From positions 1 through 64,000 of the forward strand of contig CAYYZO010000001.1 in the NCBI GenBank assembly GCA_964476185.1: a stretch of DNA of 64,000 nucleotides, read 5' to 3'. Every line of letters begins with the position of its first letter. Position 1 is the stretch's first letter. Positions 16,108-25,161 of this stretch are shown piece by piece. Position numbers and translations under genes: made by a program. The notes beneath the pieces are model-generated. The model worked only from the letters and a program-made list of their open reading frames with translations. It searched no databases and had not been told where the DNA came from. This DNA is from DATNBU01 sp964476185. Its GTDB lineage: Bacteria; Desulfobacterota; Binatia; UBA1149; CAITLU01.

Positions 16108-17201
16108 TGCAGCTCGCCTTCCCACAGCACGTCGCTCTCGCCGATCCGTCGCACGCCGAGCGTTCGCAGACCCGGCGCCGCCGCCGCCCGCCGAATGCCG
16201 AGCGGCGCGATCATCGCGACGCCGTCGGCTCCCATGAAGCGCGGATTGTAGAAGATCGAGACGCGGTTGACCACGCGCGCCGCGATCGCGGAAGCCGCCA
16301 CCGATCCGCCTCCCTCGACGAGCACTTCCATCACTCCCCGCTTCGCCAGCGTGGCGAGCACCCTCTTCCACCCACGGGGCCCGCGCGAGTCGAAGCACTC
16401 GACCGTCGCCCCTGCCTTCTCCAGCCGCCGGCGTCGAACGGCCGGGGCCGACGGCGAGCCGATCACCAGCAGCGACCCGGCCCGCCCACGCACCACCTTC
16501 GCTTCCGAGGGGGTCTGGAGCATCGGGTCGAGCACCACCCGCAGCGGCTGCGCGGCGCCGGGAATCCGGCACGTCAGGCGCGGGTCGTCGGCGAGGACCG
16601 TGCCGATGCCGACCAGAACCGACTCCGACCGTGCGCGCATCCGCTGGACGAGCGCCCGCGACGCCGGCGTGGAGATCCACCGGGCGTCGCCACCCGCCGC
16701 CGCGATCCGTCCGTCGAGCGTCGACGCCATCTTCAGGTGGACGAAGGGTCCCTCGCCGCGAACGAACCGGCGGTATCCCCGAATCAGGTCCGCGCATTCG
16801 TCCGCGAGCACGCCGGTGGAAACGTCGATGCCGGCGCGACGCAACTGGCGCAGGCCGCGGCCGGAGACCAGCGCGTTCGGATCGACGCAGCCGACGACCA
16901 CGCGCGAAACGCCGGCCGCGATCAGCGCGTCCGTGCAGGGCGGCGTGCGGCCCTGGTGTGCGTGCGGCTCGAGCGTCACGTACGCCGTCGCTCCGGCCGC
17001 CCGGCGTCCGGCGGTCGCCAGTGCGACAGCTTCCGCGTGCGGTCCGCCGGCTCCCCGATAGTGCCCCCGCGCGACCTCGCGCCCCCCGCGAACGAGGATG
17101 CAACCGACGGCCGGATTCGGCGTCGTGCGACCGAACCCGAGTTCGGCCTCGGCGACGGCCTCGCGCATCCACGCCTCGTCGTCTGCACCCCGGGTCGTCA
17201 T
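16104..17201 (-). CDS. ribD: Bifunctional riboflavin deaminase/reductase RibD
   Basis: A 365-residue protein with an N-terminal pyrimidine deaminase domain (about 1-145) and a C-terminal DHFR-like reductase domain (KMASTLDGRIA, DDPRLTCRIP, VLVEGGGSVAASAI). The deaminase keeps TTPNPAVGCILV and the zinc-ligand/proton-shuttle PHAEAVAL. The first zinc cysteine, however, is replaced: the usual LEPC-x-H-x-GRTPPC reads LEPHAHQGRTPPC. The second Cys remains, so zinc may be held by two His and one Cys. The start overlaps the nrdR stop as ATGA. The order nrdR-ribD-ribBA lacks the usual ribE. Confidence 0.94.
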   Translation of the reverse strand: MTTRGADDEAWMREAVAEAELGFGRTTPNPAVGCILVRGGREVARGHYRGAGGPHAEAVALATAGRRAAGATAYVTLEPHAHQGRTPPCTDALIAAGVSRVVVGCVDPNALVSGRGLRQLRRAGIDVSTGVLADECADLIRGYRRFVRGEGPFVHLKMASTLDGRIAAAGGDARWISTPASRALVQRMRARSESVLVGIGTVLADDPRLTCRIPGAAQPLRVVLDPMLQTPSEAKVVRGRAGSLLVIGSPSAPAVRRRRLEKAGATVECFDSRGPRGWKRVLATLAKRGVMEVLVEGGGSVAASAIAARVVNRVSIFYNPRFMGADGVAMIAPLGIRRAAAAPGLRTLGVRRIGESDVLWEGELQ

Positions 17202-17674
17202 CGGTCCGTCCCGCCGCGCTTGCGCTCGCTGACCAGCGTTTCGACCGTGCGCTGGAACTCCGCGATGTCGCGGAACGAGCGATAGACGGACGCGAAACGC
17301 ACGTACGCGACTTCGTCGAGGCTCTTCATCGCCTCCATCACCTGCTCGCCCACGTCCGCGCTGCTGATCTCGCGCAACCCCTGCTCCTGCACCTTGTGCT
17401 CGATACGCGCGATGCTGTCCTCGATCGCGTCCGTCGAGACCGGGCGCTTCTCGCAGGCCTTGTGGAACCCGGCCTCGAGCTTCACGCGATCCCACGCTTC
17501 GCGCCGGCCGTCCTTCTTGACGACCATCGGCATCACGATGTCGATGCGCTCGTAGGTGGTGAATCGTCGCTTGCAGGCGAGGCACTCGCGCCGTCGCCGG
17601 ATCACGTCGCCGTCACCGGCCTCGCGCGAGTCGACGACGCGATCGTCGGCATGCTGGCAGAAGGGGCATCGCAT
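17198..17674 (-). CDS. nrdR: Transcriptional repressor NrdR
   Basis: A 158-residue repressor of ribonucleotide reductase genes. The N-terminal zinc ribbon is MRCPFCQHADDRVVDSRE..ECLACKRRFTTYE. The ATP-cone domain follows, with VVKKDGRREAWDRVKLEAGF. It ends with the family-typical VAYVRFASVYRSFRDIAEF. The extent is normal. It stands between glyA and ribD, as in many bacteria, and is coupled to ribD by an ATGA overlap. Confidence 0.97.
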   Translation of the reverse strand: MRCPFCQHADDRVVDSREAGDGDVIRRRRECLACKRRFTTYERIDIVMPMVVKKDGRREAWDRVKLEAGFHKACEKRPVSTDAIEDSIARIEHKVQEQGLREISSADVGEQVMEAMKSLDEVAYVRFASVYRSFRDIAEFQRTVETLVSERKRGGTDR

Positions 17675-17774
17675 CGCTCGAACCGTCGTTCACAGGACCA
17701 GAACCGCACCGTGCGCCGCCGGAATCGCCGAGGCCGCCCGATCGACGGCTCAGCGACTCGAAGGGCGCACGCGG

Positions 17775-19024
<1,250 letters not shown>

Positions 19025-19028
<4 letters not shown>

Positions 19029-19552
19029 GATGTTTCCTCGTTCGAAGCGTCCTGAAGGACGGCTGTCGGGCGGACCGCCGTGGCGGCGGCGGCGTTGCGG
19101 GCTTCTTCGATGCGGCGGATCTTGTCGATCCGCCTCTGGTGGCGACCGCCTTCGAAGCTGCTGTGGACCCAGGCCTTCACGATGTCGCGGATCAGCCTTT
19201 CCCCGAGCATGGCGCCGCCCAGCACGAGCACGTTCGCATCGTTGTGCTGCCGCGCCAGCGCAGCGCCGGTCACGTCGTGGACCAGGGCGGCGCGGATGCC
19301 GTCGATCTTGTTCGCGACGATCGACATGCCGATGCCCGAACCGCACAGGAGAACTCCCTGCGCCGCTTCGCCCCCGGCGACCCCGCGCGCCACCGCTTCG
19401 GCGTAATCCGGATAATCGACGGAAGCGTCGCTCGAGGCTCCGAGGTCGCGCACGTCGAAGCCCGCGGCGCGAAGCTCGTCCACGACCACGGCCTTGGCCG
19501 GCACGGCCGCGTGATCGCTCGCTACGAGAACCGTCTGTGCCTCGGCCGCCGT
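19025..19552 (-). CDS. rpiB: Ribose-5-phosphate isomerase B
   Basis: Interconverts ribose-5-P and ribulose-5-P. The body is typical: catalytic Cys in GVLLCGSGIGMSIVANK, then HDVTGAALARQHNDANVLVLGG. The frame encodes the essential first strand and substrate-binding Asp-His as VLVASDHAAVPAK, but no ATG, GTG or TTG precedes it. The first canonical start, GTG 19504, would delete that motif. I therefore extend to an ACG at 19552, which has AGGGAG six bases upstream and gives an N-terminus AAEAQTVLVASDH. The start is uncertain; with GTG 19504 the product would be 159 residues. The C-terminal tail (about 30 residues) is longer than usual and Ala-rich. Confidence 0.85.
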
Positions 19553-19562
19553 GGCGGGCTCC

Positions 19563-19793
19563 CTACTTTCGGTTGTCGATGTAATCGACGATGTCCTGGA
19601 CCGTCCGGATCTTCTCGGCGTCTTCGTCGGAGATCTCGAGTCCGTACTCTTCCTCGAGCGCCATGATGAGCTGGACGATGTCCAGGGAATCGGCGCCGAG
19701 ATCCTCGAGGAACGAGGAATCCGGCGTGACTTGCGACGGGTCCAGCGTCAGCTGGTCGCAAATGATCTCGACGACTCTGTCGGTTGCGGACAT
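19563..19793 (-). CDS. acpP: Acyl carrier protein
   Basis: A 76-residue acidic four-helix protein carrying acyl chains on a phosphopantetheine arm. The attachment serine is in EDLGADSLDIVQLIMALEEE. The rest (RVVEIICDQLTLDPSQVTPDSSFLEDL and the C-terminal VQDIVDYIDNRK) is standard. It stands alone: the fab genes that usually flank acpP (fabD and fabG upstream, fabF downstream) are not here. A promoter is seen at 19853-19881. It is ten bases from the extended rpiB start. Confidence 0.97.
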   Translation of the reverse strand: MSATDRVVEIICDQLTLDPSQVTPDSSFLEDLGADSLDIVQLIMALEEEYGLEISDEDAEKIRTVQDIVDYIDNRK

Positions 19794-19852
19794 CGGAACA
19801 TCTCCCTGTCGGTCACATGCGGAAGACTGGCCGAAGCCTCCCGAAGGGGTGG

Positions 19853-19881
19853 CTCATACAAAGGCCTTGGTCGAATGGCAA
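19853..19881 (-). promoter_or_regulatory. Sigma70-type promoter upstream of acpP
   Basis: On the minus strand TTGCCA (19881-19876), a 17-base spacer and TATGAG (19858-19853), about 60 bases before the acpP ATG. The surrounding 230-base gap between rpmF and acpP holds no gene. Confidence 0.45.
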
Positions 19882-20027
19882 GACGGCTTCCCGCCTGCCG
19901 CACTCGGTCGGCACAGAGGTCGTCGCGTCGTGTCCGGGACTCGCCGCTCGGCGCGGCGGACCCGCAGGGCGCGTATCGAGGACAGCGGCGGCCGCGACCA
20001 CGGCGAGTCGCCGGCCTTCCCGCGGAT

Positions 20028-20210
20028 TCAGGCTTCGGCCGTCTCGACGACGCGACGGCCCCGGTAGTGGCCGCAGGCCCGGCACGCGCGGTGCGGAACG
20101 GTGCGTTCCCCGCAATTCGCGCAGGCGATCAGCTGAATCGGCGTGAGGAAGTCGTGCGCGCGGCGCATGTTCTTCTTCGACTTCGACGTCCTTCTCTTCG
20201 GAACCGGCAT
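20028..20210 (-). CDS. rpmF: 50S ribosomal protein L32
   Basis: A 60-residue basic protein. The N-terminus MPVPKRRTSKSKKNMRRAHD is diagnostic, followed by the zinc-binding CANCGERTVPHRACRACGHYRGR. With four cysteines it is the zinc-containing (C+) form. It is preceded by yceD, the usual partner. The usual downstream plsX and fabH are missing. Confidence 0.97.
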   Translation of the reverse strand: MPVPKRRTSKSKKNMRRAHDFLTPIQLIACANCGERTVPHRACRACGHYRGRRVVETAEA

Positions 20211-20256
20211 CGTACTCTCCTTCTTCGCCCGCGCTGCGGGCGCGAGCGCGTCGCGC

Positions 20257-20766
20257 TCAGACCTGGAACAGGTGACGCAATTTCGGCGTCCCCTTCGTCT
20301 CGTCGCAGCGACACTCGTCGCTGCCCACTTTCGCCCCGCACTTCGGGCAGAGCCCGCGGCAGTCTTCCGAGCAGACCGGCAGCGGATCGAGCGCCAGAAG
20401 CGCCTGCTCCGTGACGAGCGGACCGAGGTCCAGCTCGTCGCCGCTGTAGTGATCCACGCCCTCGTCGTCCGCCTCGTCGTCGGCAGCCGCGCGGGGAAGG
20501 ATCACGAAGCGGAACTCCCGCTCCAGCGGCCGCTCGAACCCGTCGAGGCACCGCACGCAGGTCGCCTCCACGGCTCCCTCGATCCGCCCCGAGAAATGCA
20601 CGTCCCGCTCGGATCGGTAGATCTCGCCGGTGACGTGCAGGTCCCCGGAGAAGTGCTGCTCTTCCGGCCGAGCAGCCGCGTCGATCCGGTCGTTGAGGAC
20701 AGCGGCCGGCTCCACGAACTCGAGCTGCCGGACCTCTTCCTTGAGGTCGGGGACCCTGATGATCAC
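20257..20766 (-). CDS. yceD: YceD/DUF177 family metal-binding protein
   Basis: A 169-residue protein of the DUF177 family, implicated in 23S rRNA accumulation in other organisms and conserved next to rpmF. It shows VEATCVRCLDGFERPLE (first CxxC) and a C-terminal zinc-like cluster CSEDCRGLCPKCGAKVGSDECRC. The C-terminal cluster has additional Cys residues that may form a full zinc knuckle. It starts 46 bases upstream of rpmF and is likely co-transcribed with it. Confidence 0.88.
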   Translation of the reverse strand: MIIRVPDLKEEVRQLEFVEPAAVLNDRIDAAARPEEQHFSGDLHVTGEIYRSERDVHFSGRIEGAVEATCVRCLDGFERPLEREFRFVILPRAAADDEADDEGVDHYSGDELDLGPLVTEQALLALDPLPVCSEDCRGLCPKCGAKVGSDECRCDETKGTPKLRHLFQV

Positions 20767-20844
20767 TCCATCCTCCGTTGCGGACCAAGCGCGAACCGGA
20801 CTCGTTAGCCTGTGCGGGGCGCAGAGGCAACGGCGAAGGAGGAC

Positions 20845-21873
20845 TCAGTCCTCCTGCTCGGCCCGTCCCTCGTCCCGGGCATTCTCGAGCCGGCGTACGC
20901 GGCGCAGCAAATCCGGCAACCGCAGCAGGGCGGCCGCGGTCCGGCGCCACAGGGCGATGTCGACCGCGGGCATCCCGGCGACGGTCTGGCCGTCGGCCAC
21001 GTCGCCCACGACGCCCGCGCGAGCTGCGATCCTCACGTCGTCGCCGACCCGCAGGTGCCCGGCGAACCCGGCCTGCCCCCCGGCCACGACGCGGGCGCCG
21101 ATCCGGGTGCTGCCGGCCATGCCCACCTGCCCGGCCAGCATCGTCCCGTCCCCGATGCGGCTGCCGTGGCCGACCATGACGAGATTGTCGAGCTTGACCC
21201 CGCGCCCGAGCCGCGTCTCCCCGACCGTCGCACGGTCCACCGTGGTGTTCGCGCCGAGTTCCACGTGGTCGCCGAGCCGGACGGTTCCGATCTGCGGAAT
21301 CGGCACCGGCACGTCGCCCGGGCGCGGCAGGAACCCGAATCCGTCGCCTCCGACCACGACGCCGGGCTGCAGCACGACATCGTCGCCGATCACGACCTGT
21401 TCCCGTACGACCGACCCGGCATGGGCCGTGAAGCGGTCGCCGATCCTCGCGTCGTCGTAGAGGACGACGTGCGGGTGCAGGACCGCGCTCTCGCCGACGA
21501 CGACCCGCTCGCCGACCACGACGTAGGCGCCGATGCTGGCGCCCGGCCCGACGCGGGCCGACGACGCGAGGATCGCGGTCGGGTGGATGCCGGGCTGCGG
21601 CCGCGGCCGCCGGTCGAACAGGACGAGGGCCCGGACGAAGGCCCCGTAAGGATCGCGCGTTCGAAGGACGGCCTTGCCGCAGGCGTCCTCCTCCGGCGAG
21701 AGGATCACCGCGGAAGCCGCGGTCGTCGCCACGAGAGGCCGGTAGCGCGCAGCGGCGACGAACGCGAGGTCGCCCGGAGCGGCCTCGTCGAGCGGGGCCA
21801 GGCCGCGGATCTCGATGCCGGGATCGCCCTCGAGGTCGAGACCGAGTTCGCGCGCGATCTCGCCGAGAAGCAT
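20845..21873 (-). CDS. lpxD: UDP-3-O-acylglucosamine N-acyltransferase
   Basis: Adds the N-linked acyl chain to UDP-3-O-acyl-glucosamine in lipid A synthesis. The 342 residues hold an N-terminal uridine-binding domain (ELGLDLEGDPGIEIRGLAPL) and a left-handed beta-helix of hexapeptide repeats (GPGASIGAYVVVG, IGDDVVLQPGVVVGGDGFGF). The catalytic His is in LDNLVMVGHGSRIGDG. The C-terminus ends in the helical tail DLLRRVRRLENARDEG. ATG 21873 was chosen because LpxD proteins begin at this point; longer upstream frames are not conserved-looking. It diverges from hisG across a 267-base gap. Confidence 0.93.
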   Translation of the reverse strand: MLLGEIARELGLDLEGDPGIEIRGLAPLDEAAPGDLAFVAAARYRPLVATTAASAVILSPEEDACGKAVLRTRDPYGAFVRALVLFDRRPRPQPGIHPTAILASSARVGPGASIGAYVVVGERVVVGESAVLHPHVVLYDDARIGDRFTAHAGSVVREQVVIGDDVVLQPGVVVGGDGFGFLPRPGDVPVPIPQIGTVRLGDHVELGANTTVDRATVGETRLGRGVKLDNLVMVGHGSRIGDGTMLAGQVGMAGSTRIGARVVAGGQAGFAGHLRVGDDVRIAARAGVVGDVADGQTVAGMPAVDIALWRRTAAALLRLPDLLRRVRRLENARDEGRAEQED

Positions 21874-22140
21874 GGCGAATCTTTGCCTTTCACCACCTCC
21901 TCCGCAACTATCCCGCTTTTCCCGGAGCGTGCGTGCGGCCTTTGCCGGCGCCGATCGGCAGCAAGGACACGCGACGCAGCGGTCGTCGAAGTCGCGCCCG
22001 AGTCTCCCGCCCCCGCCCTCGCTTCGGCCGCGGGATCGGCTGCCCCGGCGGCCCGGGACAGCCAGCGACGCGGCGAAGGCGACGAGCGCGCCGCCGCGAC
22101 GCACCAAAGACAGAATCCGGCGGGAAAGAGGGATTCCAAC
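21874..22140. other. Divergent intergenic region between lpxD and hisG
   Basis: A gap of 267 bases serving two outward-facing genes. A purine-rich GGAGGAGGTGG lies upstream of lpxD but about 20 bases from its ATG, and GAGGGA precedes hisG. I see no confident promoter hexamers and no gene. Confidence 0.4.
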
Positions 22141-23013
22141 GTGAGCATTCTCAAACTCGGCCTTCCCAAGGGCAGCCTCGAGCAGACCACGATCGACCTG
22201 ATGAAGAAGTCGGGGTGGCGCGTGACGACGAGCTCCCGCAGCTACTTCCCGAACATCGACGACGCGGAGATCTCGTGTTCGCTCGTCCGGGCCCAGGAGA
22301 TGGCGCGCTACGTCGAGATCGGCTCGCTGGACTGCGGCATCACCGGCAAGGACTGGATCGCGGAGAACTCGTCCGACGTCGAGGTGATCTGCGATCTCGT
22401 CTACTCGAAGGCCTCGTTCCGGCCGACCCGATGGGTGCTGGCCGTCCCGGCCGACTCCCGGATCCGGAAGCCGGAAGACCTCGCGGGCAAGCGTATCGCC
22501 ACCGAACTCGTCGGGTTCACCAGGCGCTACTTCGCCGGCAAGGGCGTCGACGTGACCGTCGAGTTCTCATGGGGCGCGACCGAGGCCAAAGTCGCGGCGG
22601 GGCTTTGCGACGCGATCGTCGAAGTCACGGAGACAGGCAGCACGCTGCGTGCGAACGGGCTCGTGATCATCGCGGACCTGATGGAATCGAATCCCCAGCT
22701 CGTCGCGAACCGGGCCGCCCTCGGCGACCCCGTCAAGCGCCGCAAGATCGACCAGATCGCGCTGCTGCTCCAGGGCGCCCTCAAGGCCGAGGCGCAGGTC
22801 GGGCTCAAGATGAACGTGCCGCGGGAACGCGTCGAAGAGGTGATGGCGATGCTGCCCTCGATCACCGCGCCGACGGTCGCGGGCCTCTACCAGAAGGACT
22901 GGATGTCGATCGAGGTCGTCATCGCCGAATCCATCGTGCGCGACCTGATCCCGCGGCTGGTCGGCGCGGGCGCCGAAGGGATCATCGAGTACCCGCTGAA
23001 CAAGGTCCTCTGA
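22141..23013 (+). CDS. hisG: ATP phosphoribosyltransferase, long form
   Basis: First step of histidine synthesis, joining ATP and PRPP. The 290 residues identify the long form (HisG-L), with catalytic domains (LKLGLPKGSLEQTTIDLMKK, DCGITGKDWI, and the PRPP loop EVTETGSTLRANGL) followed by a C-terminal ACT-like domain for histidine feedback (LKMNVPRERVEEVMAMLPS). The start GTG 22141 has GAGGGA ten bases upstream. It is isolated from other his genes. A short stem (GGATCG/CGATCC) follows the stop but lacks a T-run. Confidence 0.96.
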   Translation: MSILKLGLPKGSLEQTTIDLMKKSGWRVTTSSRSYFPNIDDAEISCSLVRAQEMARYVEIGSLDCGITGKDWIAENSSDVEVICDLVYSKASFRPTRWVLAVPADSRIRKPEDLAGKRIATELVGFTRRYFAGKGVDVTVEFSWGATEAKVAAGLCDAIVEVTETGSTLRANGLVIIADLMESNPQLVANRAALGDPVKRRKIDQIALLLQGALKAEAQVGLKMNVPRERVEEVMAMLPSITAPTVAGLYQKDWMSIEVVIAESIVRDLIPRLVGAGAEGIIEYPLNKVL

Positions 23014-23043
23014 GGATCGGCACGATCCGGGCGCGACGCGGGG

Positions 23044-24027
23044 TCAGTCCAGGCTCCGGACGGCGCGCACGAAATAGTTCTTCGTGGACTTCGTGTCCGA
23101 ACCCAGCACACCGCCGCCCGAGAAATCGGCGAAGTACGCGCCGGCCGGCGCAGCAGCCCGCGTGGAGCCGGTCCAGTAGCGTCCCGAGGACATCGGCAAC
23201 AGCGCGGCGTCGAGGACGCACGGTCCGGAGACGCAGCCCGCGTTCCGGATGGTCTTCAGTTCGTCGATCGTCGGCAGACGCCAGTCGCAGCGGCCGCCGA
23301 AGCACCCGTTCGTCGTCAGCGTGCCGTGGTCCACGACCCCGTTCAGCGCGTCCAGGAACGCCGTGAACGCCGTTCCCGACCGCGTCGTCGAACTCGACGG
23401 ATCCGCCCAGGTGTACGTGTTGTCGACGTCGTGGGGATTGAGCGCGTCGGCTCCGCCGCCGGCCCCGGTCTTCTTCTCCCATTCGAGCCCGGTCTCATGG
23501 TCGACGAGCGTCAACCCCGTGTCCTCGTAGCGGGTCGCGTGGCAGTCGCTCGTGTCGAAGTTGCAGCCCGGCGCGCAGCCGAGCGTGCCGTTGTAGAACC
23601 CCTGGCTCGCGCAGCTTTCCCCGCCGAGGTCGCCGATGTCGCAGTCCTCGCCGATGCCGGCCACGCCGTCCCCGCAGACCGGCGGGGGAATCGTGCCGCC
23701 GGCGAGCAGCGTCGCGATCGTGAGCTCGAATTCGTCGGCGCGGTCGCGGATGTCGCCGAGGTCCGCCTCGGACGGACACGTCCCGGGGCCCGCGATCTCC
23801 TCCTGGCGCGAGAACTTGGTGTTGAAGCGTTCTTCGCAGCGGCCGAAATCGGGAACCACTCCCTTCGCCAGACCCTTCGTCTCGGCCTTGAAGAGGCACG
23901 ACGCGTACTTGGCCGTCTGCTGCATCTTGCCGATCTGGCACTTGAGGACCGGGTCGAGGCCCGCGTGCGTGTCGTCGGCAAGAACCGCCAGCGCAAAGAG
24001 CGAGCCGAGGCCGAGGATCAGTCTCAT
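23044..24027 (-). CDS. Secreted Cys-rich protein with DUF1566 domain
   Basis: A 327-residue secreted protein with a signal peptide (MRLILGLGSLFALAVL..THA). A four-helix-like Cys-containing region (CQIGKMQQTAKYASC) comes first. A disulfide module follows (CGDG..GEDCD.GDLGGESC...GTLGC..GC.FDTSDC), resembling repeats common in myxobacterial surface proteins. The C-terminus is a DUF1566 (Lcl-like) domain (TGLEWEKKTG, CDWRLPTIDELKTI, YWTGS..YFADFSGG.. FVRAVR). It is likely displayed outside the cell. ATG 24027 was chosen at the signal peptide, with GGAG upstream. It has its own promoter at 24077-24105. Function unknown. Confidence 0.82.
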   Translation of the reverse strand: MRLILGLGSLFALAVLADDTHAGLDPVLKCQIGKMQQTAKYASCLFKAETKGLAKGVVPDFGRCEERFNTKFSRQEEIAGPGTCPSEADLGDIRDRADEFELTIATLLAGGTIPPPVCGDGVAGIGEDCDIGDLGGESCASQGFYNGTLGCAPGCNFDTSDCHATRYEDTGLTLVDHETGLEWEKKTGAGGGADALNPHDVDNTYTWADPSSSTTRSGTAFTAFLDALNGVVDHGTLTTNGCFGGRCDWRLPTIDELKTIRNAGCVSGPCVLDAALLPMSSGRYWTGSTRAAAPAGAYFADFSGGGVLGSDTKSTKNYFVRAVRSLD

Positions 24028-24076
24028 GGGTTTTCTCCGTCGGGAAGTCGGCACGCGAAAGCACCGCGACTTCGCG

Positions 24077-24105
24077 AGCGTAAGATGGCCCGGAGAGACT
24101 GACAA
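24077..24105 (-). promoter_or_regulatory. Sigma70-type promoter of the DUF1566 gene
   Basis: On the minus strand TTGTCA (24105-24100), a 17-base spacer and TACGCT (24082-24077), about 50 bases before the ATG at 24027. It lies in the 186-base gap that ends the EPS locus. Confidence 0.42.
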
Positions 24106-24213
24106 GACGGGTTTTCGCGATCCGGCGCCCGGAGCAGCCATCATGGCGCAAGTGCGCCGGGCGACGGTCGTCGGGGACGCGCAGCCGTGTCTTCCTGCGC
24201 TCGCCCGATCCGC

Positions 24214-25161
24214 TCAGGCCGATCCGTAACGCATCCGGAAGCTGTCCCAGGTTCGCGCGAGGCCCTCCTCGAATCCGACCAGCACGCGATACCCCAGCTT
24301 CTGCTCGGCCGGCCCGATGTCGGCGAGGCTCGCCCGCACGTCGCCTGCCCTGGCCGCGACGTGGCGGCGCTCGAGCGGTCGTCCGAGCGCCTTCCCGAGC
24401 GCCTCGGCGATGTCGACGAGCGTGTAGCTCCCGCCGCACGCGATGTTGAACACCTCGCCGGCCGCTCCGTCGGCGGTCGCCGCGAGCAGGTTCGCCGATA
24501 CCACGTTGTCGACGTACGTGAAGTCGCGCGACTGCAGGCCGTCGCCGTGGATCTCGAGCGGCTCGCCCCGGATCGCCCACTGCATGAACTTCGGGATCAC
24601 CGCGGCATACGCCGAATCCGGACGCTGGTTCTCGCCGAACACGTTGAAGTAGCGCAGCGCGACGGTCGGCAATCCGTAGACGCGCGAGAACACGCGGGTG
24701 TAGCTCTCGGCGGCCTGCTTGGTCACGGCGTACGGGGAAACCGGATCGGTGGCCATGCCCACCCGCTTCGGGATCTCCGTGTTCGCGCCGTAGACCGAAG
24801 AAGAGGACGAGAACACCACGCGGTCGCAGCCCGCGTCGCGCGCCGCGACGAGCACGTTCAACGTCCCCGTCGCGTTGACGTCGTGGCTCGTCACCGGGTC
24901 TTCGATGGAACGCGGCACCGACCCCAGCGCGCCGAGGTGCAGCACGTGCGTCGCGCCGCGCACCGCGGCCGCCACGGCCGCGGCATCCCGGAGGTCGCCG
25001 CGCACCACGTCGACGCGGCCCGCGAACTCCTCGAGGTTGCGCTCGAGGCCGGTCGAATAGTCGTCGAAGACCCGCACGTCCTCGCCGCGACGGACGAGCT
25101 CGGCGACGATGTGCGAGCCGATGAACCCGGCGCCGCCGGTGACGAGCCAGAGCTTGCTCAG
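24214..25161 (-). CDS. NAD-dependent nucleotide-sugar epimerase/dehydratase (extended SDR), CTG start
   Basis: A 315-residue GalE/RmlB-type SDR acting on UDP- or similar sugars. The Rossmann motif VTGGAGFIGS near the N-terminus, the catalytic SPYAVTK (YxxxK) and the LRYFNVFGENQRPDS segment are intact. The first ATG/GTG/TTG in frame (GTG 25077) would remove the NAD-binding loop. The frame runs back to CTG 25161, which overlaps the preceding gene's TGA as CTGA and has GGGAGG eight bases upstream. I take this CTG as the start. It is the last gene of the EPS locus in the direction of transcription. Confidence 0.87.
   Translation of the reverse strand: MSKLWLVTGGAGFIGSHIVAELVRRGEDVRVFDDYSTGLERNLEEFAGRVDVVRGDLRDAAAVAAAVRGATHVLHLGALGSVPRSIEDPVTSHDVNATGTLNVLVAARDAGCDRVVFSSSSSVYGANTEIPKRVGMATDPVSPYAVTKQAAESYTRVFSRVYGLPTVALRYFNVFGENQRPDSAYAAVIPKFMQWAIRGEPLEIHGDGLQSRDFTYVDNVVSANLLAATADGAAGEVFNIACGGSYTLVDIAEALGKALGRPLERRHVAARAGDVRASLADIGPAEQKLGYRVLVGFEEGLARTWDSFRMRYGSA

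Noticed and set aside
23014..23028. Stem GGATCG-GCA-CGATCC after hisG
   Set aside because: Six base pairs with no T-run; too weak to call a terminator.
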